The translations under genes and the position numbers were made by a program. DNA of 64,000 nucleotides from a virus, in the IMG/VR virus record IMGVR_UViG_3300017917_003893, positions 62,001-126,000 of that record, one strand, 5' to 3'. Positions within the stretch are counted from its first letter, which is position 1; the number at the start of each line of letters is the position of its first letter. Positions 33,815-43,394 of this stretch are shown in pieces. The notes beneath the pieces were generated by a model. It saw only the letters and a list, made by a program, of their open reading frames with translations. It had not been told where the DNA came from and did not search any database.

Positions 33815-35482
33815 ATGTCTCTAAAAAAAGATCTTGCTAAATATAAGCCCCGTAAAGAACAAAGAGAAGCTCTCGATTTTATAGAAAGTGAGTATCTAAA
33901 GAATAAAATGAACAAGTTTTTTTTATTAAATCTTCCAGTTGGAAGTGGAAAATCACACTTAGCATTAATGATTGCTGACTGGTATAAAAAGAATGTTAAT
34001 AAAACTGCAAAAGTAGATATAATCACTAATAGTAAAATATTACAAGACCAGTATTCTGGTACTTATGAGTCAATTAGTGATTTAAAGGGAAAAGAAAATT
34101 ACGAATGTGAACAATATTCTTGTTCTTGTGCTCAAGGTGCTGAGTTTAATAGATTAAATAAAACATCTTGTGAAAGTTGTCCTTATACCTATGCTAAGGA
34201 GTCTTTTATTAGTGGTGGTATTTCTTTAACTAACTTTTATCTTTATATACTTTATGCTATCTATAATCAAAAACTACTTGAGAGTAGAGATTCTAGAGTT
34301 TTAATAGTTGATGAGGCTCATGAGTTTGATGATGTAATGTCTGACTTTATTACTATTAAAATAACTGAAGGTATAGTGAAGAAGTATAAATTTTCAAATG
34401 AGTATGAGATAATGAAACAGTTAAAATCTGTTACAACAATATCTCAGTACGTTGATTTTTTAAGATTTCTTAACGGTGAAGTTATATCTACAATTGAAGA
34501 TATGGAGAAAGGTTTGTCTAAATCACCAAGAAATGTTAGACAAGACAAACGTGATTTAAAAATTAATAAAATTATTGGTGGTAAAAACTCAGATGTTAAG
34601 ACAATGCAGTTAGCAACCGATTTAAGACAATTACAATTAAAGATTGAAGTTTTTTTAAAAGAGTATAAAGATAATCCAAACAACTGGGTTCTTGAGTCTT
34701 CCTATAATGAAAAGGCTAAACAAAAAGAGCTATCACTTGAGCCAATATGGGCATATGATTACTTAGATAAATATGTATTTAGTAACTATGATATGGTTAT
34801 AATGATGTCGGGTACTATTTTAGATAAAAATCTATTTTGTCAGTTAAATGGCTTAGATGTTACTAAAGCAGTTTACTATTCAATAAGAAGTCCTTTCTCA
34901 TTAAAGAATAGACCTATTTACTATATGCCACTTGGTAAGATGTCCTATAAGTCAAAAGACGAGACATTTAAGAGATATATTCCTTACATAAAAAAACTAC
35001 TTGATAAGTATAAAAATAAGAAAGGTATAATACATACTAACTCTTTTGAACTAGCTAAATGGATTCAAGAATCAATTAAAGATCCAAGATTAATTTTTCA
35101 TGATTCTCAGAATAAAGATGAGATGTTAAAGATGCATAAAGATTCGGAAGAGCCAACAGTAATAGTTAGTCCTTCTATGGACACTGGAGTTTCATTTGAT
35201 AATGATGATGCTAGATTTCAAATAATAGCTAAAGTTCCTTATCCAAGTTTAGCATCTCAGAAAAATAAACTTAGACAGTCTAATAATCCTGATTGGTATT
35301 CTTGGAAAACAGTTGCTGGTTTAGTTCAAATGACTGGTAGACCTGTTAGATCTGAAATTGACTATGCTGATACTATTATACTAGATGGTTCTTTTGGTGA
35401 TGTTATTAAACATAGTTCACAATTTATTCCAGATTGGATTCAAGAGGCTATTAAAAAAGTTAATGTTAAAATTGAGGCATAA
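33815..35482 (+). CDS. DinG/XPD-like SF2 DNA helicase
   Basis: Walker A PVGSGKS (41-47) and DEAH box (166-169) define an SF2 helicase. Between them cysteines C98, C103, C105, C119 and C122 lie where DinG/XPD helicases hold an iron-sulfur cluster. SFELAKWIQESI and VAGLVQMTGRPVRSEID are the C-terminal motifs V/VI region. It unwinds DNA 5' to 3' or displaces R-loops. 555 residues suits the family. Confidence 0.88.
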   Translation: MSLKKDLAKYKPRKEQREALDFIESEYLKNKMNKFFLLNLPVGSGKSHLALMIADWYKKNVNKTAKVDIITNSKILQDQYSGTYESISDLKGKENYECEQYSCSCAQGAEFNRLNKTSCESCPYTYAKESFISGGISLTNFYLYILYAIYNQKLLESRDSRVLIVDEAHEFDDVMSDFITIKITEGIVKKYKFSNEYEIMKQLKSVTTISQYVDFLRFLNGEVISTIEDMEKGLSKSPRNVRQDKRDLKINKIIGGKNSDVKTMQLATDLRQLQLKIEVFLKEYKDNPNNWVLESSYNEKAKQKELSLEPIWAYDYLDKYVFSNYDMVIMMSGTILDKNLFCQLNGLDVTKAVYYSIRSPFSLKNRPIYYMPLGKMSYKSKDETFKRYIPYIKKLLDKYKNKKGIIHTNSFELAKWIQESIKDPRLIFHDSQNKDEMLKMHKDSEEPTVIVSPSMDTGVSFDNDDARFQIIAKVPYPSLASQKNKLRQSNNPDWYSWKTVAGLVQMTGRPVRSEIDYADTIILDGSFGDVIKHSSQFIPDWIQEAIKKVNVKIEA

Positions 35483-35484
35483 AA

Positions 35485-35507
35485 AAACCCACCAATTGGT
35501 GGGTTTT
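35485..35507. terminator. Terminator after the helicase
   Basis: AAACCCACC and GGTGGGTTT around AATT form a hairpin with flanking As and Ts. It can serve both the helicase and the convergent gene ending at 35530. Confidence 0.9.
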
Positions 35508-35529
35508 TCTTTTTATTTTAAGTTAAAAA

Positions 35530-36051
35530 TTATTTCTTTTTTGCTAAAATTGACTTTTGAAGAGCCGCTGGTAACTTCTTTTGTGCTGCAGTTAAACCTT
35601 TAGTTTCTTTTTTATCATCTTTCTTATCTTCTTTAGCTTCTTTAGCCGCTTTTTTCATAGGCTCTTTTTTATCACCATCTTTATCTAAGTCTAAAAAATC
35701 AGGTTTAGCTTTTTTACCACCTTTTTCTTCTTTCTTGTCATCTTTTTTATCTTTCTTAGCTTTTTGTTTGTCTAAGAATGCTTGGAATCCAGCGTTTACT
35801 TTTTTCTTTTCAACAACTTCATCGCCCCAAACTCTACCTTTTTCATCTTCTCTTTCATCTTCAAAAGTTTCTTCTTCTTCTCTTTCTTCTCTTTCTTCCA
35901 TTTCTTCTTCAAAATCTTCTGAGTTATAGATTTCTTCCTCTTCTTGATCGAACGCTTGTTCGTTTTCGTAAGGGTTGTTAATTTCTTCTTCTTCGGAGAA
36001 TCTTCCTAAGTCTTGTCCTGAGAAGTTTTCAAATTTTTTTAAGTATTTCAT
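35530..36051 (-). CDS. Head-targeted candidate, acidic then basic
   Basis: MKYLKKFENFSGQDLGRFSE fits the targeting pattern with possible cleavage after FSE. Residues 20-75 are Glu-rich. Residues 85-173 are Lys-rich and contain KPDFLDLDKDGDKKEPMKKA, then AAQKKLPAALQKSILAKKK. After removal of the N-terminus the basic tail would suit binding to packaged DNA, like T4 internal proteins. No catalytic domain. Confidence 0.65.
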   Translation of the reverse strand: MKYLKKFENFSGQDLGRFSEEEEINNPYENEQAFDQEEEEIYNSEDFEEEMEEREEREEEETFEDEREDEKGRVWGDEVVEKKKVNAGFQAFLDKQKAKKDKKDDKKEEKGGKKAKPDFLDLDKDGDKKEPMKKAAKEAKEDKKDDKKETKGLTAAQKKLPAALQKSILAKKK

Positions 36052-36203
36052 TTTAGCGTAAATAATTTTTTATAACTTATATATTAAGTATATAAAGCCA
36101 TTTTCTTGTTTTTTATATATACTTATATTAAACTTTTAAATTTTTTTGAATTTACTCAATAATTAAAAGTGAAATTTGAAAATTGAAATTAATATATAGA
36201 TTT

Positions 36204-36998
36204 ATGAAGGTACAAAGATTTTCTGAATATGAGTTTGAGATAGAAGCCGCTCAACTTTTTTTAAATTCATTTGATAACATGGTAAATGAATCTGATGAAT
36301 CTCATCTTAAAAAAATAATGAGAAAGGTTATTTCTGACTTAAAATTAAATACTAGTCTTGTATTTACATTTGGTGCTGGTATTGGTGCTTGTTATCCAGT
36401 TGTTCAAAGTCTTATGCAAAATATGGGTGTTGACTCTTTTGTACTTTCTGAAGAATCTATTTTACTCTTAACAATTACTGCTTTAACAATACTATACTTA
36501 GAAGAAAAAAAGTGTAAAAGTATAGATGAAGAAGAACGTCTAACAAAAGATGCTAAGTCTATGTTAGAAGAATTAAAGATGAAAGGTATTGGTAACGGTA
36601 TAGTTAAAAAGGTTATCGCATCACTAAAATCTATTAAAAACATATTTAATGTTATAGGTAAACACATCGGTGCTGTTATAGGTGGTGTTGTTGATATGTT
36701 TGCTTACACTTCACTTTTAATTCCTATCATGAATGGTATTTTGGCTATCATTAAAAAATATGATTTAAATTTAGAAACACTAACTCAGAACCTTATAGGA
36801 CTTGCTGCTGGTATAGGTACTATAATAGCAAAGCATGGTATTGTTGAAATACTTAAAAGAATAAAGGATAAATTTAATATTAAAGTTGATCAAAAAGAAA
36901 TCATAGATGACTTAGAAACACCTTCTATTCAGAAGTTTTCGACATTTGGTGACGCTGAAAAAGAAGAACAACCTGGTGATTTAATCAAAGAGCAATAA
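36204..36998 (+). CDS. Head-targeted candidate with membrane segments
   Basis: The listed frame can begin with TTG at 36183, but the ATG at 36204 follows a TTAATATATAG motif by a few bases and gives MKVQRFSEYEFEIEAAQ. That fits the targeting pattern with cleavage after EIE. Hydrophobic stretches occur near residues 55-70 (LVFTFGAGIGACYPVVQ), 85-100 (ILLLTITALTILYL), and later two glycine-rich stretches (GAVIGGVVDMFAYTSLLI; LIGLAAGIGTIIA). A membrane-inserting internal head protein is the favoured reading. Confidence 0.6.
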   Translation: MKVQRFSEYEFEIEAAQLFLNSFDNMVNESDESHLKKIMRKVISDLKLNTSLVFTFGAGIGACYPVVQSLMQNMGVDSFVLSEESILLLTITALTILYLEEKKCKSIDEEERLTKDAKSMLEELKMKGIGNGIVKKVIASLKSIKNIFNVIGKHIGAVIGGVVDMFAYTSLLIPIMNGILAIIKKYDLNLETLTQNLIGLAAGIGTIIAKHGIVEILKRIKDKFNIKVDQKEIIDDLETPSIQKFSTFGDAEKEEQPGDLIKEQ

Positions 36999-37053
36999 GT
37001 TAATTAAAACTTAACTCTTACATTTCATATAATATAAAAATGAAATTGATTAA

Positions 37054-38385
37054 ATGACTCCTCAACTGGAAAAAGTATTCTTTAATTTTGTTCTTAGAAA
37101 TAAGAAGTACTTTGATATTGTAAAGCCTTACTTTTTCAGAAATTCTGAAATTCAATTTGTTTATGGTGTCATAAGAGAGTACATGAATAAAGGTACAGAT
37201 GCTCAAATACCTTCACCTAGACAAATTTTAGATATGGTCACTCTTGAAGATAAAGAGGGTATTATTACAAAAGAAATATTAAAATCTATATTACAAGTCG
37301 ACTTAAAAGAGTATGATGAGAAAAACTTTATTGAGCCAAAATTCAATGCTTGGGTTCTTTCAAATCGACTAAAAACAGGAACTGTTGATATTATAGATGA
37401 AACTAGAAATTTAGATACTATTTCTGATTTTGAAAAGGCTATAGAGACCGCTGATAGAATTAAAAGTATTGTAGACGAAATGTCTTCAACTAATTTTGTT
37501 CAAGATGATGATATGGGTTCTGACTTTGATGACCCTGAGATGCACGTTCAAGATTCTTCTAAATTTAAAGTTAAATGTGGATTTGACTCGATTGACCATA
37601 TGTTAGGTGGTGGTTGGGATATATCTACATTAAATGTGATAATGGCTGAAACTAATAACGGTAAGTCATTATGGATGCAAAACTTTGCTGTTAAGTCTGC
37701 TAATATGGGTCATAACGTTCTTTATATAACACTTGAAATGAGTGAAAGAAAAGTTATGAAGAGATTAGGTGCTATGCGTTTAAGAATTCCAATTAACGAT
37801 TATGATGTTATGTCAAAAGACGTTGATATGATTAAGAACAAAATATCTAATTTAAGTAAAACCGAAGGTAGTGCTGATCTTTTTGATAGAAAGGTCGGTA
37901 AAATAATAACTAAGTTTTGGGCGGCAGGTACTGCCACTATTTCGGATTTTGATTATTATATTCAAAAACTAAAAGAGAAAAAAGATATAAAAATTGATAT
38001 GGTTATTGTTGACTATATCACATTAGTTGCTGCTGGAAAAGGTACAGCGGCTGATAATCTTTACACAAAAGGAAAACATTTAGCTGAGGGTTTAAGAGCC
38101 TTAGGTGCTAAGTATAAATGTCCAGTTTTAACTGGTGTTCAAGTTGCTAAGGATGCTTGGAACTCATCTGATATAACATTAGAAAGTGTTCCTGAATCTA
38201 AAGCTATAGCAGAAACTGCTGACACATTTTTTGCTATAATAAGAACTGAGGAAATGAAAAGGCAAAATATTTATAGATTTAAACTTCTAAAACAAAGAGA
38301 TGGAGATTTTTTGAAATCTCAGATTAGACTTAATTTGAATCCTACATATTTGACTTTAGAAAACGATCAGTTTATAGACCAATAA
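37054..38385 (+). CDS. Replicative DNA helicase (gp41/DnaB-like)
   Basis: The RecA-type core begins FGDSI-like at CGFDSIDHMLGGGWD, with Walker A AETNNGKS (198-205), LYITLEMSERKVMKRLGAM, Walker B DMVIVDYITL, and GVQVAKDAWNSSD, then ESKAIAETAD. The 140-residue N-terminal helical domain is of the DnaB/gp41 type. It is the hexameric 5'-3' helicase of the phage replisome. Confidence 0.92.
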   Translation: MTPQLEKVFFNFVLRNKKYFDIVKPYFFRNSEIQFVYGVIREYMNKGTDAQIPSPRQILDMVTLEDKEGIITKEILKSILQVDLKEYDEKNFIEPKFNAWVLSNRLKTGTVDIIDETRNLDTISDFEKAIETADRIKSIVDEMSSTNFVQDDDMGSDFDDPEMHVQDSSKFKVKCGFDSIDHMLGGGWDISTLNVIMAETNNGKSLWMQNFAVKSANMGHNVLYITLEMSERKVMKRLGAMRLRIPINDYDVMSKDVDMIKNKISNLSKTEGSADLFDRKVGKIITKFWAAGTATISDFDYYIQKLKEKKDIKIDMVIVDYITLVAAGKGTAADNLYTKGKHLAEGLRALGAKYKCPVLTGVQVAKDAWNSSDITLESVPESKAIAETADTFFAIIRTEEMKRQNIYRFKLLKQRDGDFLKSQIRLNLNPTYLTLENDQFIDQ

Positions 38386-38415
38386 TTGGTTTAAAAAAAA
38401 TTAATAAAAAACTCT

Positions 38416-39384
38416 ATGGCTAAAAAAGTTAGAGATGAAGACGAATTTGATGATTTAGATAATGAACTTGATGATGAGTTAAATGACGATGTTTTATCTG
38501 ATGATGACTCTGATGAAGATGATTCTATATCTGATGATGAGATTAACATATCTGATGATGATGATAATTTAGATATTATCATTGAAATTGACGAGGACGA
38601 CCTTGATATAATAGAACCTAATTCTGATTCTGAATCAAAACCTGAAGAATCTGAGTCTGATGGTGTTATTCTTTCTAAACATAAAATAGAAGGAAAACAC
38701 TCATTAAAATATGACTCTATCTTTAAGGGTAAAAAAGAAGACCCTTTAGATGAAGAAGAAGGAACTACAATTGATATGTATCAAAAAGATACTATCGAGG
38801 TTGATAGATCATCTAATTACTATTTTGAATCAATTGATAATGAAAAGTATATTAGATCAAAACAAGTAAAAGAAAAAGTTTATGAAGTTTTATCAGAAAA
38901 CACAACAATTAACTTCTTAAACAATCGTAGAAAGCCTTCAAGGTCAGATTTTAATCAATATTATAATATTTTAAAGTCTAATCTTCAAACAGAAAGTTTT
39001 ACGAATGTTGAACTTTTTAATGAACTGGCGGTTTACTTTTCTGATAACTTATTCAACATGTTTAAGCTTCTTGATAAGAAGTGGAGAAATCTAATAATTC
39101 TTGAGTTACAAGATCATATTGGTAAAAACACAAATTCAAAAGAAATAACAAATAGAAATATCTATGAAGGTACAGAAGTTGAATTTGAATGGGAAGATGA
39201 TTTTACTGAACATAAAATTTTTATAACAGGTGATGTTGTTGAAGTTGATTATGAAAATTCAACTTTTAAAGTTAACTCATATGAGAGAATTTATGATGTT
39301 GAGATAACAATGATAACTAAAATTCTCAATAACACTAAGTTCAAATATAATTTAAATAAACTTAATAATATAGATTTTCTATAA
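38416..39384 (+). CDS. Hypothetical protein with a long acidic N-terminus
   Basis: Residues 1-75 are almost only Asp, Glu, Ser and Leu. Residues about 110-322 are a mixed alpha/beta region with LNNRRKPSRSDFNQYYNIL and EVEFEWEDDFTEHKIFITGD. It sits between the helicase and ribonucleotide reductase genes, so a replication role such as a DNA mimic or adaptor is possible. No family recognised. Confidence 0.6.
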   Translation: MAKKVRDEDEFDDLDNELDDELNDDVLSDDDSDEDDSISDDEINISDDDDNLDIIIEIDEDDLDIIEPNSDSESKPEESESDGVILSKHKIEGKHSLKYDSIFKGKKEDPLDEEEGTTIDMYQKDTIEVDRSSNYYFESIDNEKYIRSKQVKEKVYEVLSENTTINFLNNRRKPSRSDFNQYYNILKSNLQTESFTNVELFNELAVYFSDNLFNMFKLLDKKWRNLIILELQDHIGKNTNSKEITNRNIYEGTEVEFEWEDDFTEHKIFITGDVVEVDYENSTFKVNSYERIYDVEITMITKILNNTKFKYNLNKLNNIDFL

Positions 39385-39483
39385 TTTTTTTGAGTGCTAT
39401 AAAAAACTCAAAAAAAAACAAAATGTGAACTTTTAAATAAAAAAACAGTCGGATATATAAAAGACAAAAAAAATTAAAAAAGT

Positions 39484-42030
39484 ATGAATATAAAAGTAAT
39501 AAAGAGAAACGGCAAGAAAGAACCAGTAATGTTGGATAAAATTTTAGACAGGATTACACAACAAACTTATGGCTTAGATAAACTAATTATTCCTTTTGAA
39601 GTTGCTCAGAAAGTAATCGAAGGTATTACTCCTGATATCAAGACTTCAACATTGGATCAATTAGCAATGGAAACAGCGGCATCATTGGCTACAAAACACC
39701 CAGACTATTCGATATTAGCTGCTAGATTAGCAATTACGAATTTACATAAAGAAACTAAAAAGAGTTTTTCAGAGACTGTTGAGGATTTATATAAATATAT
39801 CGATCCTAAAACAAGTAAACACTCACCTATTGTTTCAGAGAACTTCCGTAATTTAGTTAAAAAATACGCTGATGAGTTAGATTCAGCAATCGTACATTCT
39901 CGTGACCATAACTTTGACTATTTTGGTTTTAAAACGTTAGAGAAATCTTACTTATTAAAGATTAATGGTAAAGTAGCAGAACGTCCTCAGTATATGTACA
40001 TGAGAACCGCTATTCAAGTATGGGGTGATAACTTAGAAAAAGTTATTGAAACATATAATTCTTTATCAGAGGGATATTATACTCACGCAACTCCTACCTT
40101 ATTTAACTCAGGTACAACAAGACCTCAATTGTCATCTTGTTTCTTGTTAGATTTAGAATCTGACTCTATTGAAGGTATTTTTAATACACTTAAAGAGTCT
40201 GCTCAAATTTCTAAGAACGCTGGTGGTATTGGTATTGCTTTTACTAAAGTTAGAGCAAAAGGCACATACATTGCTGGTACAAATGGTACTTCAAATGGTA
40301 TTATTCCTTTCTTAAAGATTTATAATGAAACTGCCAGAGCCGTTGACCAAGGTGGTGGTAAACGTAAAGGTTCAATTGCTATCTATATGGAGCCTTGGCA
40401 TTCTGATATTATGGAGTTCTTAGACCTTCGTAAAAACCAAGGTAAAGATGAGGTTCGTGCTCGTGACTTATTCTTAGCTATGTGGATGAATGACTTATTC
40501 ATGGAAAGAGTTGAGTTAGACGAAGATTGGACTTTAATGTGTCCTCATGAATGTTCTGGTTTAACAGAAACTTATGGTGAAGAGTTTAGAGAACTTTACA
40601 CTAGATATGAAAGAGAAGGTAAAGGTAAGAAAACTTTAAAAGCTCGTGAAGTTTGGAATAAAATTCTTGAGTCTCAGATTGAGACAGGTACTCCTTACAT
40701 TCTTTACAAAGATTCAATTAATGAAAAATCAAATCAATCAAATATTGGTGTGATTCGTTCATCTAACCTTTGTGCTGAAATTGTTGAAGCTACAGGTGTT
40801 ACTAAGACACAAGCTGAAATTCTTCAGAATAAAGAATTACTTGAAAAGTTAGGATTAAGTGAGTTTTATGGTGAGGAATCTGTAAATGAAACAGCTGTTT
40901 GTAACTTGGCTTCAATTGCGCTTCCTAAATTTGTAAATAAGAATAAGACTTATAACTTTAATAAGTTATATGAAGTTGCTTATCAAGCCACTATCAACTT
41001 AAACAATGTAATTGATGTTAACTTCTATCCTTCTCCTGCTGCTAAGTTTTCTAACTTATTACACAGACCAATTGGTTTAGGTGTTCAAGGTTTGGCTGAT
41101 GTATTCTTTATGCTAGGATTACCGTATGAGTCAGATGAGGCTAAGTCAATAAACAAAGAAATTTTTGAGACTATTTACTATGCTTCTATTAAGGCTTCTT
41201 GTGATTTAGCAAAAACAGATGGTTCTTATGCTACATATCAAGGTTCTCCTATTTCTCAAGGTAAGTTTCAGTTTGATTTATGGGGTGTTACTCCAACTAA
41301 GAGATGGGATTGGGATAAATTAAGAGAAGATGTTAAGAAACATGGTGTTAGAAACTCTTTAACAACTTGTATTATGCCTACGGCTTCAACAGCCTCTATT
41401 TTAGGTAACGAGGCATCTTGTGAAGCACAAACATCAAATATGTATACTCGTTCAGTATTATCTGGTACATTTATCCTAGTTAATAAATATCTTGTTAAGG
41501 AGTTAGTTAAATTAGGTATTTGGAATGATACTATTAGAAAGAAGATTATTACTGAAAATGGTTCTGTTCAAAACATTCCTGAGATTCCAACAAATCTTAA
41601 AGAAATATTCAAGACAGTTTATGAAATTAAACAAAGAGATGTTATTGATATGGCGGCTGATAGAGGTGCTTTCATTGACCAAACACAGTCTATGAATATC
41701 TTTATGGATTCACCTAACTTTGCTAAGTTAACAGCTATGCATTTTTATGGATGGGGTCGTAGAAACTTTATTATGAACTCAGATGGAACTCCAAATATTC
41801 CACAAGGTGAAAACATTGAAATTATTTACGATAAAGATGGTAAGCCAAGATGTTATCGTGATAAGAGATTCAATCTTAAAACAGGAATCTATTATTTAAG
41901 AAATAAGGGTGCCGCTGATGCTGTTAAGTTCACAATTCAAGAAGAACAAAAGAAATCTGTTGAAGAACAAATGGCTGAAATTAGCTGTTCACTTGATAAT
42001 CCAGATGACTGCTTAGCTTGTGGATCATAA
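39484..42030 (+). CDS. nrdA: Ribonucleotide reductase class I, large subunit
   Basis: An N-terminal ATP-cone (IKVIKRNGKKEPVMLDKIL), TPTLFNSGTTRPQLSSCFLL with the active-site Cys, NAGGIGIAFTKVRAKGTYI, SSNLCAEIVE with NLCxE, IMPTASTASILGNEASCEAQ, and the C-terminal redox pair in CLACGS. 848 residues is slightly long for NrdA. The beta subunit gene is not in the window. It converts NDPs to dNDPs for phage replication. Confidence 0.95.
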   Translation: MNIKVIKRNGKKEPVMLDKILDRITQQTYGLDKLIIPFEVAQKVIEGITPDIKTSTLDQLAMETAASLATKHPDYSILAARLAITNLHKETKKSFSETVEDLYKYIDPKTSKHSPIVSENFRNLVKKYADELDSAIVHSRDHNFDYFGFKTLEKSYLLKINGKVAERPQYMYMRTAIQVWGDNLEKVIETYNSLSEGYYTHATPTLFNSGTTRPQLSSCFLLDLESDSIEGIFNTLKESAQISKNAGGIGIAFTKVRAKGTYIAGTNGTSNGIIPFLKIYNETARAVDQGGGKRKGSIAIYMEPWHSDIMEFLDLRKNQGKDEVRARDLFLAMWMNDLFMERVELDEDWTLMCPHECSGLTETYGEEFRELYTRYEREGKGKKTLKAREVWNKILESQIETGTPYILYKDSINEKSNQSNIGVIRSSNLCAEIVEATGVTKTQAEILQNKELLEKLGLSEFYGEESVNETAVCNLASIALPKFVNKNKTYNFNKLYEVAYQATINLNNVIDVNFYPSPAAKFSNLLHRPIGLGVQGLADVFFMLGLPYESDEAKSINKEIFETIYYASIKASCDLAKTDGSYATYQGSPISQGKFQFDLWGVTPTKRWDWDKLREDVKKHGVRNSLTTCIMPTASTASILGNEASCEAQTSNMYTRSVLSGTFILVNKYLVKELVKLGIWNDTIRKKIITENGSVQNIPEIPTNLKEIFKTVYEIKQRDVIDMAADRGAFIDQTQSMNIFMDSPNFAKLTAMHFYGWGRRNFIMNSDGTPNIPQGENIEIIYDKDGKPRCYRDKRFNLKTGIYYLRNKGAADAVKFTIQEEQKKSVEEQMAEISCSLDNPDDCLACGS

Positions 42031-42053
42031 GATTAAATAAAACAAATTAAATT

Positions 42054-42081
42054 AAAAGGGAGATGAACATCTCCCTTTTTT
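42054..42081 (+). terminator. Terminator after nrdA
   Basis: AAAAGGGAGATG and CATCTCCCTTTT pair around AA, followed by Ts. Confidence 0.92.
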
Positions 42082-42108
42082 GTTATATAATAAAAAAGAT
42101 TTTTTAAT

Positions 42109-42753
42109 ATGAATAAAATTGAAATAGAAGGTAAATTAAATAAATCTTGGGTTAATAGTCTATTAGCTGAGGGTTATACAACATATGATATTGTATCAAA
42201 CTATGAAATAGATGAAGATGTTATTTTAGAGTGTTATGAGTTTTTAGATAAAAATGTAATAATACAAGGTCTTAATTTATCAGAAGATTTTATAAACAAG
42301 TCTATTGAAATACAATATTTAGACTTAGAAGATATAAAGGAACTAAGTATGTCTACTTATGCTAATTTGTCTCCGGAATTTATATCTAAATATAAAGAGT
42401 ATATCAACTGGAATAGAATGATTCTCTACATTTCAACTCAGTCAAATTCATTTGATGAATATGTTGAGGTTATTAATGATAAAGACTTATGGCAAGTTAT
42501 TAGTGCTAATGATTTACCATTAGAGTTTATAAGAGAATATAAAGATAAATTAGATTGGTCTTATTTATCAATGGTTAAGTGTTTTACAGATGAGGAAAAA
42601 GAAGAGTTTGGTGATTATATTCTTACACCTGTACAAAAAGAAATAAGCGATGAGTCATTTATTAATCAAGATGATTTAAAATTCTCAGATAAGATGACTG
42701 ATGAAGAGTTAGAAGATTTAATTAATGAAATCTCAAAACATATAGGAAAGTAA
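42109..42753 (+). CDS. Helical-repeat phage protein
   Basis: The 214-residue protein has repeats of the form L-[SP]-x-E-F-I-x-[KE]-Y-K-[ED]-x-[IL]-[ND]-W, seen as LSPEFISKYKEYINW and LPLEFIREYKDKLDW. Such repeats recur in large phage genomes without a known function. The C-terminus is acidic. It lies 1 bp upstream of a small gene, ahead of the Ro60 locus. Confidence 0.55.
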   Translation: MNKIEIEGKLNKSWVNSLLAEGYTTYDIVSNYEIDEDVILECYEFLDKNVIIQGLNLSEDFINKSIEIQYLDLEDIKELSMSTYANLSPEFISKYKEYINWNRMILYISTQSNSFDEYVEVINDKDLWQVISANDLPLEFIREYKDKLDWSYLSMVKCFTDEEKEEFGDYILTPVQKEISDESFINQDDLKFSDKMTDEELEDLINEISKHIGK

Positions 42754-42754
42754 A

Positions 42755-42913
42755 ATGTCAAATTATCAATTAAAAATTTTAGAAAAGTTAGATGATGAGG
42801 ATTGGAATTATCCAAGCGTGGTAAAGGTTGTAATGAAACCTAAATCTGCTATAAACAATCCACCTTTGAAAAAAACGAAATTTTCGAGGTTGATATATAC
42901 TGAACAAAAATAA
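42755..42913 (+). CDS. Small hypothetical protein (52 aa)
   Basis: ATG at 42755 follows the previous stop by 1 bp. The product begins MSNYQLKILEKLDDEDWNYP and is basic toward its end (KKTKFSRLIYTEQK). Position and spacing support a real gene; no family recognised. Confidence 0.5.
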   Translation: MSNYQLKILEKLDDEDWNYPSVVKVVMKPKSAINNPPLKKTKFSRLIYTEQK

Positions 42914-42949
42914 TTAAAAATATTTTTTACAAGATTTAAAACTTTTTCA

Positions 42950-42957
42950 TATCTTTG
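42950..42957 (+). promoter_or_regulatory. Host-type -7 element TATCTTTG
   Basis: TATCTTTG matches the Bacteroidetes -7 consensus TAnnTTTG. The -33 region reads TTTTTTAC, a weak TTG match. Transcription would start near 42963, ahead of the structured RNA. Confidence 0.55.
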
Positions 42958-42962
42958 TATAA

Positions 42963-43344
42963 AATAAAAACAAATAAAAAAACCCAGTAGCGAATTGAAG
43001 TGTTACTTCGTATGGATTGAAAAAACACACTTTAATGATTTACTCTGGTCAATATATAGGCTAAACCGCAAGCATAGCGATAGTTTGAGATACTTCGATA
43101 AATATCAATTAAACTATGACAGCCAAAGTGCCGAGCTAACAGCAAAGCTACCTTTCAATCTCCAATTGGCTGATTGATAAAAAGGTGAAAAAGTTCGAAA
43201 AGTACCTCGTAAAGGGCTAAGGAATTCAGAAACTTCCTTTAAATAAAGAACTGAGTGAGATAGTCACTTCAACCATCGGCAAAGTTTCGGGAGAATTCTT
43301 TGTAACGCTTAGGCTAAATTTTCTTGCTTGCGATTAACATATAT
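42963..43344 (+). ncRNA. Unassigned structured RNA upstream of the Ro60 locus
   Basis: This 380-nt stretch has no convincing gene but many pairings. CGCAAGCA (43067-43074) pairs with TGCTTGCG (43325-43332), closing a large domain. Inside are ATAGTTT/AAACTAT (43080-43117), AGCCAA/TTGGCT (43121-43171), AAGGAA/TTCCTT (43219-43239), GTGA/TCAC (43255-43267) and CAAAG/CTTTG (43280-43302). It has a host-type promoter and a strong terminator. GC content is higher than in flanking intergenic DNA. It is not a tmRNA, 6S, SRP or RNase P RNA by the motifs I could check. Whether Ro60 binds it is unknown. Confidence 0.6.
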
Positions 43345-43384
43345 GACCAGATTAACTTTACTGTTAGTCTGGTCTTTTTTTTTT
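43345..43384 (+). terminator. Strong terminator of the structured RNA
   Basis: GACCAGATTAAC and GTTAGTCTGGTC pair with loop TTTACT, followed by ten Ts. It ends the large RNA before the Y-RNA-like element. Confidence 0.93.
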
Positions 43385-43394
43385 GAACAAACTC

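Noticed and set aside
35735-35981. Serine/phenylalanine- and leucine-rich frames opposite the 35530-36051 gene
   Set aside because: They are antisense shadows of its Glu/Lys-rich codons.
42995-43177. A 60-residue open frame inside the structured RNA
   Set aside because: It starts with TTG, has no promoter or leader, and overlaps the paired segments of the RNA. It is more likely a chance frame.
43245-43270. Group I intron P7-like sequence (GAGATAGTCAC)
   Set aside because: It resembles the S element, but no matching R element (GACTA type) or P3/P4/P6 core could be found, and there is no interrupted gene around it.
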